The position numbers and the translations under genes are program-made. The notes under the pieces were generated by a model. The model saw nothing but the letters and a program-made list of their open reading frames with translations. It searched no databases and was not told the DNA's origin. From Trametes villosa (taxonomy: Eukaryota > Basidiomycota > Agaricomycetes > Polyporales > Polyporaceae), in NCBI GenBank assembly GCA_002964805.2, contig PUDQ02000001.1, forward strand, positions 4,860,001 through 4,924,000: a stretch of 64,000 nt of DNA, read 5' to 3'. Shown one piece after another: positions 48,857 through 60,852 of this stretch. Numbering within the stretch: position 1 is the stretch's first letter; the number at the start of each line of letters is the position of its first letter.

Positions 48857-49802
48857 ATGGCTTCGCAATCTCTCCCTTCCAATCTGGCTGCTGCGTCGCC
48901 ATCCGAGTTGGCGCCGTTCGCTCAGGAGCAGCTGGTTGACGACGCTAATACCATCTTCATGGCCTCTCCGCCGTCTCCTTCCGCCACCTCCGACACGGAC
49001 ATCGGAGTGGGGTACTCTGACGGATGTCCCTTATACGAGCCTCTTTTGCCCGTTTCGCATGCGGACACCGTGGCCGAAGCCGTTGAGGCCTACAACCGCC
49101 GCGAGAGGCTCCCTCTTGTTGTCTCTCGGTATGCCATGCTATACGGTATCTCATTCTATGCTTATATCTCTCCAGCCGTCTTCGCCGTCTTGCCGACCAG
49201 TTTTATGCCGGCGCCCGGACCTACACTCTATCGACACTTCCCGTCGACGTCGGATGGATCGGGACCGTTCGTCCTCCTGCGCTAGCAGTGGACAACACCT
49301 CCATCTTCTTGCGGGCAGTCGGTATTCTGCAAGGCTTCGAGTATCAAACCAATCGTGGAAGTCCTCCGGATGTTCATGTCTATCTTGAACCGCTCCGCGA
49401 AGTAGACCGTCGGGGCCTGATGCGCATACTGCGCAGCGCCGTACCTCCCCCGGGTATGTTTCACAGTATCTACCAAGATGGTAGCTCATCCTTTCCAGAC
49501 TACCTATCCCCGGAAATGCATCTGGAAATCATGACGGAGAATCCGAGCTACGTAAGTTTCCCGTCTCCGCCTCTTACGCCGGACTGAGTTTGCGTCAGGT
49601 CTTCAGGGGCGTATACGACGCAACCCATCGTTTGCGACCCAGCATGTATCTCACGCGCATCCCCTTGACGGACCTTCTTCCGGGCGACTACGTCATGGTT
49701 GAATGTTTGTGCACGCGGGAGCAGGTTGGGAGGGTCGAGCGGGATGTTCGTTTCGAGTTATTGTCGCTGCACCTGCTCCATAAGGCTAGGGACTCAGAGT
49801 AA
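48857..49802 (+). CDS. Unknown three-exon gene
   Basis: Exons 48857-49128, 49176-49551 and 49599-49802 join in frame; both introns are 47 nt with GT/AG. The product of about 284 residues begins MASQSLPSNLAAASPSELAP and has an acidic, disordered first 70 residues. It continues RRLRRLADQFYAGARTYTLS, SIFLRAVGILQGFEYQTNRG and YLEPLREVDRRGLMRILRSA, then ends with a basic/hydrophobic exon (PSMYLTRIPLTDLLPGDYVM) and KARDSE. No membrane helix and no known domain were recognised. The upstream sequence has an AT-rich CTATAAAAG at 48819-48827, a good TATA element about 30 bp before the ATG. Confidence 0.65.
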
Positions 49803-51637
49803 CATGTTCACTGCTTTGTGTTATTTTGCGATTGTATTATACCGCCGCTCCGGGATGCTATCTTCGCCGTCAAACGCGCCCGATCCGGGAACATAGACCT
49901 AGCCCGTCAAAGACTTGCCGGCCAATTGGCGAAGGTGTAGGATCTCCACACGCGCTCATCACAGCCTAGTCTTCCTGTGCGGCCAGACAAGGAGATGAAG
50001 GCGGCTGCTGAGTCCGAAGGCAGAGAAGGGAAAGGGGACAAGCGTCGGTAGATAGCAGCAATAGAAAGTCGGTGCCTTGACAAGTGCAGTACATACGAGA
50101 AAACGGTCGGTGAGCGAAGACTTAGCGACAACTAGAGACAAGGAGCGCGAAGTAGCGAATATGCTGATAAGGGGCACGCGAAACCGGAGTTTGCACGAGC
50201 TGCATTTGAAGGCGAAGGTACGGAGACGGGCATTTGTTCTGAAAGACTTGAGGGGACGGAAAGGGCAAGCTCGATGTAATACTGTAAGTGAAAGCGAAGA
50301 ATCGCTTGCAAGGCGCGAGCAGGCTGCAGTCATACTGGAATTTACAGAAGCTTTTCAGTACAGGGCGGGTCTGCGCGGAGTGGAGCGAGCTCGGCGCGCG
50401 CAACGTGGATACATGGTAAGAGAGTGGGATCAAGAGGCAAGGCGGTCACGTTTGTATGCGCGAGGGACGGTCGCGACCGCGTAGCTGCACCTTGCGGCGT
50501 GATACCGTCCTTGGTGCTCTGCTTCATTCGACGAATCCGATGAATATATGGTGGTACACAAAGTCTCTGTTGGGACCTGCTTACCTCGAAGGGCTATCGT
50601 CCGCTCGCTCTCATGGCTAATTTCGGAGGGAAGGCTACAATGGGCCGGTTGAGGACGCCCCCCCGTCAGACACGTACACGACGTATGCACTGCCGCGGTT
50701 GAACGCGATGACGAACGCTCGTCGATTGTTCGCGGGGTGGCCCGGGACGCTAGACTGCGGAAGGGAGAGTGGAGCTCGAGGGGACCGAAATCTTCGGCAC
50801 TCCGTGCGAGAATGGGGCGGCCGCCGCAATGAGGTCAGGGGTTCATGACATAGCGTCTGGTAGCCGCGCGAGTAGATTTCTTTGAAGATGTCGAGGGGTG
50901 AGAGTGGTTGGCAGCTCGTAGCCATGTTTTAATTCCGGTCATCGCAACCGCACAGCCCTTCGCCTCTGCTTTCGCCGGCGAGCTTGGTTGAGTCGGCAAT
51001 CCCCTGAGAAGTTCGTCTAGCGTACGCCTGCTCGCCCTGCTCGCGCGAGTGCGAGGAGGAGTTGTCCTTCGTGTAGCATCGCGTATAAGCGCAACTCGCC
51101 GCAGCGACATCCATCATTGAAGCCGACCGTTGAGGGCGACCTCAAGCTGACTAGTAATCGTACGGGACCATGGCTAAGATGATGGAAAGAATGAGCAAGT
51201 TCAGTACCCTGGCAAGTGCTAGGCTGACGATCCCCCAACGTTCTTGGGGCTCTTGGAGCCGGGACATACACGCTGTGCCAGTGATGAGTACACGTCATGA
51301 TAACGGATAGGTATTGTACCACGTTTCACTTGGTCTACAGGGGACGCTGAGTCTTCTTCCTCGTGCTTCAATGTCGGGTTACCCGCGAGACGGACTGAGG
51401 ATGGGTCTCGGCGTCGGCGTTTTAGCGCTAGGAGGTCGATATGTGGCGGGATGGAGGACTGAATGTCTACATCGGAATATACGCAACATTTTCACCGTAA
51501 CGTGAGATCAGACAACAGTTATTAAACGGCTGTATCGCACCTGAGCTCACAGGTTCATTGGTAACCTCACGCGCCTCATCCGATGTTGTCGGGGTGCCCT
51601 TTGAGAACCTAGGAAGCATGTAGTAATTGAACGATCA
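49803..51637. other. No gene resolved; one hydrophobic minus-strand stretch
   Basis: The minus strand at about 51260-51160 encodes GIVSLALARVLNLLILSIIL followed by AMVPYDY, a convincing membrane helix. Another frame at 50925-50640 looks protein-like (PLSPLDIFKEIYSRGYQT). They were not joined into a model. Confidence 0.35.
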
Positions 51638-53343
51638 TGAGACGAGACAAGAAATCTCACCCGTTACCGTCAGAGTCGTGTGCAGTGGAGCCAGCGTTGT
51701 CGACACTCCCGTCCCTGAAAGGCTTGTCAGCTCGCTGCCATTGAGCGTCGCATCCTTAGTCGTAAAGCCGGCGTGGCACGATGTACGTCGATGCGACGAT
51801 TGTGATTTGAGCACGGGATATGCACATACCCGCAAGCTCGTACGTGCATAGCGTAGTGAGCCCACGAGCTCGGCCCAACGTCGCCAATCATTGAGCCGAT
51901 ATTGCAGTATCTTACTCACCAGAATACCGGTTTCCGTTCTTCTGAGGAGACGACAGGAGCTTCGAACACTGCGAATGGCCGTCAACGGTGGTCCAGTAGC
52001 CCAGGGAGTGAAGCGACATACCTTCCCAAGTCTCAAGCCCTGTAGAACTACTAACTACCAGAACGTGGCGGACTACGGATTCCTGTGTATGGCTATTGCG
52101 CCGGACACTGGCTACAGCATAAATTTTGCCTATGTGACGCGCATATCAGAGTGTGCTCTATGGAGAGCCGCTTTCTATACACTCACTGTTGCACGATCGG
52201 AAGGTCGCGCGAAGAGAGCGAGAAGCGAGATCCCAGACCTGGATCTCACCAGACTCGGTGCAGCACAATAAGGTATTGTCGCTGAGCGCTTTCATGAGTG
52301 ATATCGGTTCGTTCCGATGGGTGACACGGAGCGTGTGCTGTGCCTGCGGCGGGGTCATGGGGAGCGAGTGTGCAACGCTGCACAGCGCGAGCTCGTTCTT
52401 CGCGTTGCTGACGACGAAGCAGTCGTCCGTAATGAACTCGACAAGGCGTCTGAGAGCATGTTAAACAGCATATCGGCGCAAGGAAGGCCTCTTACGTGTC
52501 CTGTGGAACCCTTCCTTCAATCTTGGCTGCTTGCTGGTCGACGTCGAATTCGACTCTGAAGATGAACATCAAAGATTACCCCGCCAAGCTATAACTTACG
52601 CACTCACAATCCGCCTGGGCATCCGTAAAAGAGAAGCAGTCTCCTAGGACGATTGAGGAAACGGATGTTTTCAATACTTGAGTGCTCTGACGTAGAGTGG
52701 AGGCCCCCGAGAAGATTAGCTATCCCAAGAATTAATACATATGACGCAAAACAAGGAATGTATATCAGACACATACCCTCGGTGTTTAGGGCCCATACCT
52801 TGAGCCTGCCAGCGAGCGCTACAGCCAACAGACTCTGCTCTTCACTGAACACGATCAGCCCGTTGGAGGTAGGCGACAGCCCAGTGTCAATGAGCGTAAC
52901 CCTGTGAGATTTAGCGGGAAGGAAATTGGGTTGGAGCTTCCAGAACCAGATCTTCGCATCTGAACATAAGCATGCTAAAGCTGGTCGCCCGGATACCTTG
53001 GCCCAACACATCGATACTGGATTCGATTTCGACATGACCCGCGAGACTTCTTCGAGGGAGAGGGTTTGCAAGAAGGACAAAGACCCATCGATATCTGGAA
53101 CGCGTGAGCCGTGGCGAGACGGGGCTCTGAGAATACTCACTACAAGTAACGAGAATATCTTCGGCGGGACTCAGCATCACAGCAGTGACCGACCCTCGCA
53201 GAGAGCGAACACGATTGGCATGCATCAGGGCAAGCTCCTTCTCGTGCTGTTACAGACTGTCAGAAGGCTGGAGGACCACGCAGCAGGGAGCAGCATACGA
53301 GGGTGGGTCCGGCAGGTAGAGGGATGAACGTACTTAGCGGCAT
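51638..53343 (-). CDS. WD40-repeat beta-propeller protein
   Basis: The start at 53343 reads MPLSTFIPLPAGPTL and splices to HEKELALMHANRVRSLRGSV. At least nine exons with 45-100 nt introns join in frame. WD-like blades are visible: TAVMLSPAEDILVTCNIDGS, SMCWAKVSGRPALACLCSDA with KIWFWKL, LIVFSEEQSLLAVALAGRLK with VWALNTEG, ISLMKALSDNTLLCCTESGE with IQVWDLASRS, and a final blade VVSSSTGLETWE with ERKPVFW. No N-terminal NACHT or F-box is present, so it is a free-standing propeller of about 450 residues. It is presumably a scaffold; partner unknown. The gene starts about 310 bp from the right arm of the inverted repeat. The last exon after about 51900 is uncertain. Confidence 0.7.
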
Positions 53344-53656
53344 GAGAAGTCGAAGGGAGAGATCCCATTCAGTGCGACGACGCGGTTTATAATCAGAAGG
53401 GGTGAACCCCGTGCAGTCGTCATCTTGTCGCGATGTCATTGAAGGGCAAGCACGCAGCGGGGCTGGTCGCGAGATCGAGTTCCCAGAGCGTCAGCAACAT
53501 CCAACGCATAGCAGACATGGGCCCCGGATCAAGTCGGGCTGAGAATGCTTGGGGTGCGAGCGCCACTCATGCGCGAAAGAGTCGAACCCTGAGTTGGCCA
53601 GCTTGTCCACAAGGAAGAGCCAGGAGAGAACTGGAGGAACACGGGGCGCGAGAGCG

Positions 53657-56600
53657 CAAGCGGGGACAAACAACTGTCAAGCGCCGAGCGCCGAGCGCTT
53701 CGCGAGGCTGGAGTTCCGGCTTACGGTGTGCAACTCCGACGACGAGTCCCGAAATGAGCAGAACCGAGGCACCGTAGGCCAGTCTGTCTTCAAGGTCATA
53801 CAGGTCGGGGTCCAGCTCACCGACCCCGCAGCGACAGGCCATGTCGGAACCTGGCCGCTTTGGGCATATGTGTATGCCTCGACGCGGCTGTTCGACGTCA
53901 GCCCGCGCAGCGAGGTAAGTCCGCACCATCCAATACCTACACATACTCCGGGTTCCGAATCTGACGTGAGACCAATAGTCGCGGGACGAGGCATGCGTTC
54001 TCCTCTAGCCGATCCCGCTCTGGGCCCGTCGCTGCCGTTGGCGGCGCCCCCGCCCACATCCACCTACGGTGCGCGCGCCCTAAGGAGGCCCATGGGAATC
54101 TCGCTTCACTCCTTCCGATGAATGCACGGATACGCCGCTCCCACAGTCTCCTCCGCCACAGACGAAGAGTCCACCGTAAGCCATCCTCATCCGCCTGTAC
54201 ACCGACGCTGACCACTGTCTAAGACTGGGCGAGAATCACCGGCAGGTATGCTACCTCTACACACCCCTCCGATAGCTGATGCCGCCCCAGCAAGGGGAGC
54301 CTACTAGTGAATCCGCAGTACTACTAAACGGCGACAGGTATCATGTGCTTCGACGCCGCTCGCTAGAGAGAATCTCACACCGATGCCGGCGTAACCATCA
54401 CGTCGACTAATAAGGCATCCTCTTCGTCTACAGCTCCGGCAAACACGTCGCCGATTGCACCGCGAACCTGATGTGTACTAGACTGCGCTCCGCGGAGCTT
54501 CCAGAAAGCTTACCCTAGGTAGTAGGCGAGGCGCATCTCAACTGCGCGAGGAGGTCGCTCTGTTCTGGAGTCTCGCATCTGTAGGTCTCCGAAGCGTCGT
54601 TGACGACCTGTTTACTGAGGACCTGCGCCTTTGACCAGTGCACCGGGGACAGTGCAGCGGCCGTCCTTAGCCTCACCACTCTCCATCTCACACCGTGTCT
54701 TGCCCATGCGAGACATGAAGCGAGCCATCTCGCGCGCGACGCAGGACCATCAGCGGTGCCTTAATTGCCCGCGCATGAACCCTATCCAAAGGCCAGCTAT
54801 GTCTCTGTTTGTTCGCGTCCGCGCTCACGATTGCTCCAGCGTCCGTGTCCGGCGTCGATACGCATTCCACCTCTATCGCCGAGTATTCATCCCCCGCCGG
54901 CCGTCGAGTTCGATACTCCCGCGTGCGCATTTCATATCACTACATGTGTGCTACGTTGTGGAGTAGCCGTTGCGCCGGGTTTCGTAAGCAATGGCCCATG
55001 CATGACAGCGCGCACCTTGGCGGGTGCCTGTCGCTTATTAATTGTACACGATTCCCCGCTAGGTTCCATGGGGTTCCCCGCTCACCGAAACCGACTTTCG
55101 CGTTCCGGGATGCAGATGATGCTCCGAGGTCAAAGGAGCCGCTACGCGACACGAGCTGACATCGGGGCAGACGCATACAGATCAGGCCTCGACGCGTTCT
55201 CAGCTTCGCAGATGACAGTAGATCAGCGGCACTCGGTCCTAGTTACCTTGCGCTATATTGATGATGCCCGTCCATGGACCAATCGCCGCCTACACATGCA
55301 CCCGAGCCCGGGTTACGCGCCTACCATTCCGTGATGTCGCGCACCATTGCCCAAGCAGACCCCACCCGTACGATGTCAAAATATGAACCCAATCCAGGCG
55401 GGATAGGGATCAACGCATTCAAACCGTGCTGTGGTGGCCGACGAGATCTGGCCGCCGCCGCGCGCAACTTTTGGCAGCCCGCCAACGGTTGAATTCCTTC
55501 TGAAAATCTCTGCTGATCTCAGGGGCGCCCTGACGTGAGAAGCGGACAAAACCCGCGCTCGACGGGTCCTTCCTGGGTCTAATCTCAAGCGGGTAAGTCA
55601 TGGCGCGTTTAGGCCGCAAAGATGTGCTGACCTTGCGCGCCCCGTTTTGTATCTTAGGGTCTGAAATATCTCATCATCGCCTCGCATCCCGCGCCCTCAT
55701 CATTGTCTCCCCGCGTCCTGTCGCGTCCTCTATCTGCCCGTCCAACCCTCGCTGCATATTATAGCCTCCCCGCTGCCCACCCTGTCTCTACTGCCCAACG
55801 TCCATCCTGACCTCCGTCCCGCCACCGGTCGACGTCCCCCACTGATCGGCCCCTCTGCTGCATAACGCTCGTCTACGTCCTACGCCCCCCCTTCCTCTCC
55901 CCGGCACGTCGCTCGAGTTCTTCAATGGGGCAACCTGTGGGCCGGGAGGTTGATATGCCAAACCTCGGCGTCGGCGAGGATCCGAGCTAGTACGCACACG
56001 TCACCACTTTTCAGGAGAATACCTCACCTTTCTGGACAGCACACCAGGCCTCACTCTCTTTGGTTTCGCTATCTCCATCACGTACGTCGCACGCTATCCG
56101 CTCTCTCTCCTCGCACGGCACTGACTGACATGCACGGAACAGGCTCTATGCAGGTCAGATGTTCGCGGTACTCAGTCGTGGCCTGGGCTGACGCGTCGCG
56201 CCTACGCGCAGTACTTTTGGTTCAAACCATCGGCTACTTTGGGAGATATGCCGGGGACAGGACGGCCTTGAAGACTTTCGTAGGTGTAGCCTCAATCCTG
56301 AGTGATGGAGAGCATCTCACCCTGCCCAGGTCGCCATTACGTTCCTTCTTGCGACTTCTCAACCAGCCATGTTCACTATAATCGGTGAGTGTGGGCTTCT
56401 TTCCTGCTACGTGCCCCCAGATAGCGGCATGCGTTCTCCAACGACGCTGCCCAGCAAGAAGCCACCTCTATCACGCTCCGGTGCCACTCTGATCCTCAAC
56501 GCTTACCACGCACAAACAGCGTGGTTCACCTTAGTGAAGTCGGAGAGCATAGGAGATGAGATCATCGTTCGGTGTGTAACGACCGAGCCCTACGTCTCCT

Positions 56601-57434
56601 TCCATGCCCTCTAACCCTTCCGCTCAGGACAGGCAACGTGAGCACGCATAGCGCGAGCATGCCGAAGACAAAGCACTGACCTCCGCTATACCCTTGGGTC
56701 CCCGCGCTCCTCTGTGCTCGTCGCACCGCAGATCCTCTCCGTGCTCAGTGTGCGCTTGCACCCTCTCCTTGATGCCTGTGCTGCCGCTGAAGGAGGTTGT
56801 TTCAGGCTTTGACGATCGTGATGGTTCAAATGTGCGTTACGGGAATCGCAGTCCGTCAGACGACTTTCTAATCCGTCCCTCGACAGGTTCTACATCACGC
56901 GCACTCTCGACCGTAAGTAAATCGACCGTCAAGGCATGTACCCACCGTAACGAGCATCGTGCTAGTGAGTCGCAAGATGATGAGCCACATATCATACTGT
57001 GTGACTGCGCTCTGCGTGAGACCCTCCAAATATCTCGTCCGGTTCGCATCGGCTAACCGCCGCTCAGTTCGCAATGGCTATCGGCGCAAGCGGTGAGTCT
57101 TGGGTATGCTTCGCGCGCGATCACCATCCGGCCTTACAGTCCGTACCCGGCTCAGGCATTTCGCTCGGTATGTCCCCACATAGATCTCTATTGGCAGGCT
57201 CAGCTGACGTTGGGGTAGTTGTATTTGTGAATAGGTCAGTCCTCGCCGATATAACGGCCTGCGCGCGCGTCATACCCGCGTTGACGAGCTATGGGCAGCC
57301 TACTCCCTCGTCGGCCTCTCCAGCCTTCTCTCTTAATCGTACGTTGTCCCAGCCGTTGTTCGCTGCCCATCTGCTCATTGCGCTCTGTAGATCCTCAAGA
57401 CGGTCGTACATGCGCTCATGGCCGCCACCGACTT
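53657..57434 (+). repeat. Right arm of 3,778-bp inverted repeat
   Basis: Reverse complement of 30905-34682 with constant coordinate sum 88339. The inner edge is at 53657. The outer edge at 57434 lies within codons for the ATDF helix of a DUF6534 gene. A plus-strand open frame 53549-54008 starts just outside the arm and has a GTAAGT...AATAG intron and a stop, giving one candidate terminal exon shared by both arms; its product was not recognised. Confidence 0.93.
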
Positions 57435-58309
57435 TCTCGTTTCTTTTGTCTTGTCGGTCGTTCTCCTTCGCGCCAGCACTGGAACCCGCAGGTGAGATTC
57501 GGACACAGACCTTCCGCGAGCGTGTTTTTACTCCTATCGTCCTAGCTCCGTCAGGGTTGTACACCATCTGGTGAATTTCACGGTAATCTGATGTTCTATC
57601 GCCACGCTCATATTCGTCTGCAGGTTGCGCAGCAGGCTATCAGAGGTTTTTTCACAACGCAGGTGATTGTGAGTTAAGAACTATGCATAGCCGCTAATAT
57701 ATCACCACCGCAGCTTATGGCAAGTCTTAAACGCCATTTCGGTACGTCCGATACTCGCGTTTCGGTGTTCCTTCCAAACATTCTTCCTTCAGCTGCATAA
57801 GGCCCAAGACTGCACGGCATCCGACATGCTCTCTTTCACCAGTCCGGGTGGTGAGTCTGTCAGAGCCAATTTCGTACGACTACGGTTCACGCTTCGTACG
57901 CAAAGTATACGCGCTATCCATGATACACTCATTCTACACTAGGCGAAACGTCTTAAACAACAACGAGGCGGATTTCAGCTCTCACGGGTTCACTGTGGAG
58001 CTTTCGCGGATTCAAGCAGCAGACACGGACGGGGACGGGGACGGGGACGTGGATGGGGGCAGCGGGACGATCACACCAAAGGTGCGCCGACATATCCCAG
58101 CTGCATGCCACGGGGATGTTGATGTCTATCTACTCCCCAGCGTGACGAAGACCTGGTTGGTTCTTCTGCCGCAGAGAGTAACGGTTAATTCGGGTGGAAT
58201 GGTTACGTGCATCGAAAGCTGCGACTCCTTATGTCATTGTCTGGGAGGCAGCGCGAACCCGTCTACCTCCGTGTCCTCCATCTTGTGCTCGCAATGTCCA
58301 AACGCTTGA
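55925..58309 (+). CDS. DUF6534-type seven-helix membrane protein (right inverted-repeat copy)
   Basis: Spliced blocks with matching phases are 56015-56081 (EYLTFLDSTPGLTLFGFAIS), an 11-nt micro-exon 56143-56153 (LYA), 56212-56279 (VLLVQTIGYFGRYAGDRTAL), 56330-56384 (VAITFLLATSQPAMFTII), an AWFTLVKSESIGDEI exon, ALTIVMVQM joined to FYITRTLDR, and VVHALMAATDFLVSFVLSVV followed by LLRASTGTRR. The conserved order helix-GRY, VQ.FY..R and AATD plus helix fits DUF6534 proteins. Right-specific exons follow: VRVVHHLVNFTV, LMASLKRHFG and a Ser/Asp-rich tail (NNNEADFSSHGFTVELSRIQ) with a GD repeat near 58030. The first exon (ATG 55925 or 55952) and the tail junctions are uncertain. Function unknown. Confidence 0.62.
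58026..58061 (+). repeat. Short GGGGAC minisatellite
   Basis: About five imperfect hexamers (GACGGG/GACGTG) encoding alternating Asp-Gly in the tail of the DUF6534 gene. Confidence 0.6.
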
Positions 58310-59158
58310 GGGGGTGACGTGAACCGATGGGGGAAGCTTGATGGCGCATGGGATGGATATGCACTCCCAAGAACCGTGGGCGCGGTGTGGATGTCTTGCC
58401 GGTATGAGGCCTCGAAGCCGTAAGCATCAGAAAATTCATGCACTGTTGTGGACTCTGTGGCGCATCGTGGCGCTCGCTCAGAATACGGTGGCGTGTGACA
58501 ATTCGTGGACAAACAGGCCACCACTGAGCGCTGACTAAGCGTAGCGTTGGCGGCGCGCAGAGGCGCAGGTGTGGTTCAGCCTAGTTCAGCAAGTTCAGCA
58601 AGTCGTGGCTGCGACAGCCCATCAGAGAATGGTCGCAAGGGACGAGTAAGTAGCGAACAATTGCGAACGCAGTTTCGGAGAGGCACATCGCTGATGGTAG
58701 GGGCGACCGTAGACGCCGTCACCCAAATTCTCCGCGTAGGGACGGGAGGCGCGGCTCGACTCGGACCCACGGTGTCCGAGCAACTTGAAGTTCGCACGAG
58801 CAAATACCTATCAAGGCTCCACTGAACCTCACGCAAAAGGGCATGCCCGAAACCGCGACCGATTCGCCGAGCGCGTTGTCCGTCGTCGGCACCAGCGCAA
58901 ACGGGCAGGCGGCAGCCGGTTGTTTAGCAAGGGAAGGGTAGTTGACAGCAAGCGGAGGGTATGTTGGCGGCAGGGCCGAGATGGGTGTTCTTCTGTAAAA
59001 GACCCCGCCGAGTTTAGCGGAGCTAGCGCCGCCCCGCCGCCCCGCCATCTCGCTCTTTCGCAGCTCATCCCCCACGTATCTGCACCCGTCTCCTGCGCCT
59101 CTCTGCGCATCGTTCTTCTACGCAACCGTACTCAGGGGCGCGGTTCTGTTTTTGGTCT

Positions 59159-59937
59159 ATGCTGCCCCCGCCAGACTCTCTATACCGCGGCTCTCTTTCG
59201 CCACTATCTACCTGCGTGCTGGCTACCATCGGAGTCGCTGATTCCGCTACGCTTCTCGTTCCCTCCAATACCCACCACACTCCATTTTCCGCCGAGGGTC
59301 GTCGCGCATGGCCTCCCCACGGCCGGTACGAAGAGGTTAGTCTAACCCTCAGCCTTACCCCTCTCCGCTCTCGCCTACAGCCGCCATCTACAGCGCTCTT
59401 TGTCCTGCCGCCGTTCGCGCCGTCGCCGAGGCTCTTTCCTCCTTGCTGGATCTCCTCCCAGTTACGGTCATTGCCGCTCGACATCGCGCAGGAAACTCTC
59501 GCCAAAGACATCTGACGCACCGGACTCGCGAACTCGCACGTACGCCGCTCTCTATACTCATACGACCGGCGTTGGCGCCACCGGTCGCATTTTATCGCTC
59601 TCCCAGCCCGGTTTCTGCGTCCAATCACTTCGGAGCGTGGCCCCGGCAGAACAGCACGTCCGCCAATGCTTTCGCCCACGTCTCCACTCAAGGATCTGCT
59701 TCTGCCTCCGCCCCGCCTTCGCCCCCGCCAACGCCTTCGTCCACGTCTCAACCGCAGGATTCGCCCCCGCCTCCGCCCCCGCCTCCGCCTACACCTACGC
59801 CTCGGCCTCGGCCTCCGCCCCCGCCTCAGCCTACACCTACGCCTCCGCCTCCGCCAACGCCTCCGCCTCCGCCAACGCCTCCGCCAACGCCTCCGCCAAC
59901 GCCTCTGTCTGTACGTTGCGCGTTCTCCCCGCTGTGA
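59159..59937 (+). CDS. Possible proline-rich protein (low confidence)
   Basis: ATG 59159 opens MLPPPDSLYRGSLSPLSTCV, and a GTTAGT...CTACAG intron near 59336-59385 could join it to AIYSALCPAAVRAVAEALSS. The frame then runs through a disordered region into about 70 residues of Pro with Thr/Arg and stops at TGA 59935-59937. Such repeats are open in several frames, so coding is not assured. The long arginine-rich minus-strand frame over the same bases is an antisense artefact. Confidence 0.25.
59690..59905 (+). repeat. CCGCCT/CCAACG low-complexity repeat
   Basis: About 215 bp of imperfect hexanucleotide units (CCGCCT, CCAACG, CCTACA), strongly strand-asymmetric and C-rich, reading as polyproline on the plus strand. 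Confidence 0.75.
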
Positions 59938-60214
59938 TCCAAAATTTTGCAACCCCTCTTCGGATACTTCGTGTCCAGCTACGGGTTCATGCACTCTACG
60001 ACGATACAAGGGTCTGGAACCTCCGCTCACACGAAGGTGGCACTATGGCAGGATACAAGCGCAGCGTCACGACGGCACTTCCGGTGCAGGGATGTATGGC
60101 GAAGGATGACTGGACTAGGATGGGCGAGAAAACGCCAGCGGAGAGGGCGGTCTCCGGCTGCGGACCCGTACGCCTTTCCTTCTACATGCCTTCAACTTTT
60201 ATGCGTCTACACCC

Positions 60215-60262
60215 GCCCCTCGCCCCGCGCCCCTCGCCCCTCGCCCCTCGCCCCTCGCCCAT
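60215..60262 (+). repeat. CGCCCCT tandem repeat
   Basis: Six or seven imperfect 7-nt units of CGCCCCT in direct order. Confidence 0.7.
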
Positions 60263-60852
60263 CGACTCTACGTCCTTCTGTACCCGTAACACTCACCGCG
60301 CTGCCCACGCCTTGAGACGGGACCGACGAAGACGAGCCAGCCACGGAGCGGTCGGCCGCGACCGCGGACGACGGCGACGGCGACGCGCACAACAATGCGG
60401 ATCCCAAAGGGGCAGCGCGACGCCCGCACCCCGGTCGAGCCTACGTTGACGTTGCAGTCTCTAGGCAGGTCTTGGGCAGTCCCTCCTCTGTATTCTCGAT
60501 GCGCACGCCAGCCTCCGCGCGCCCCGCTCGCCGAAGACGATCCCGCCACGGCGAGGCCACGACCCGCGACGCGGACAACAACGCGGAGCCCCACGGGCTG
60601 AGACGGGCCCGACGAAGATAAGTCCGCTACCGCGCCGGGGGCCGCGACTGCGGACGACCACGACTACGACGGTGCGATGGGTTAGGTTATGGCCTGCTGG
60701 ATCGCACAGCTGTCCTGTCACTGGTAGGCCTGTATCTCCACTTTCGTTTGTTCTGCTCATTGACAATTTGGTGTTACAGTCCCCCAGCACGCTCATGAGG
60801 ACATCTACTTGTCGCCTTCTGTGTGGAAACGGCGCATTCCCGATGGCACTCG

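Noticed and set aside
30905..57434. Inverted repeat as terminal repeats of one giant transposon
   Set aside because: No target-site duplication or conserved termini at either edge, and the outer edges lie inside homologous coding sequence; duplication or conversion explains it better.
59065..60030. 321-codon arginine-rich minus-strand frame
   Set aside because: Antisense of the CCGCCT repeat; no domain, no sensible start context, and low complexity throughout.
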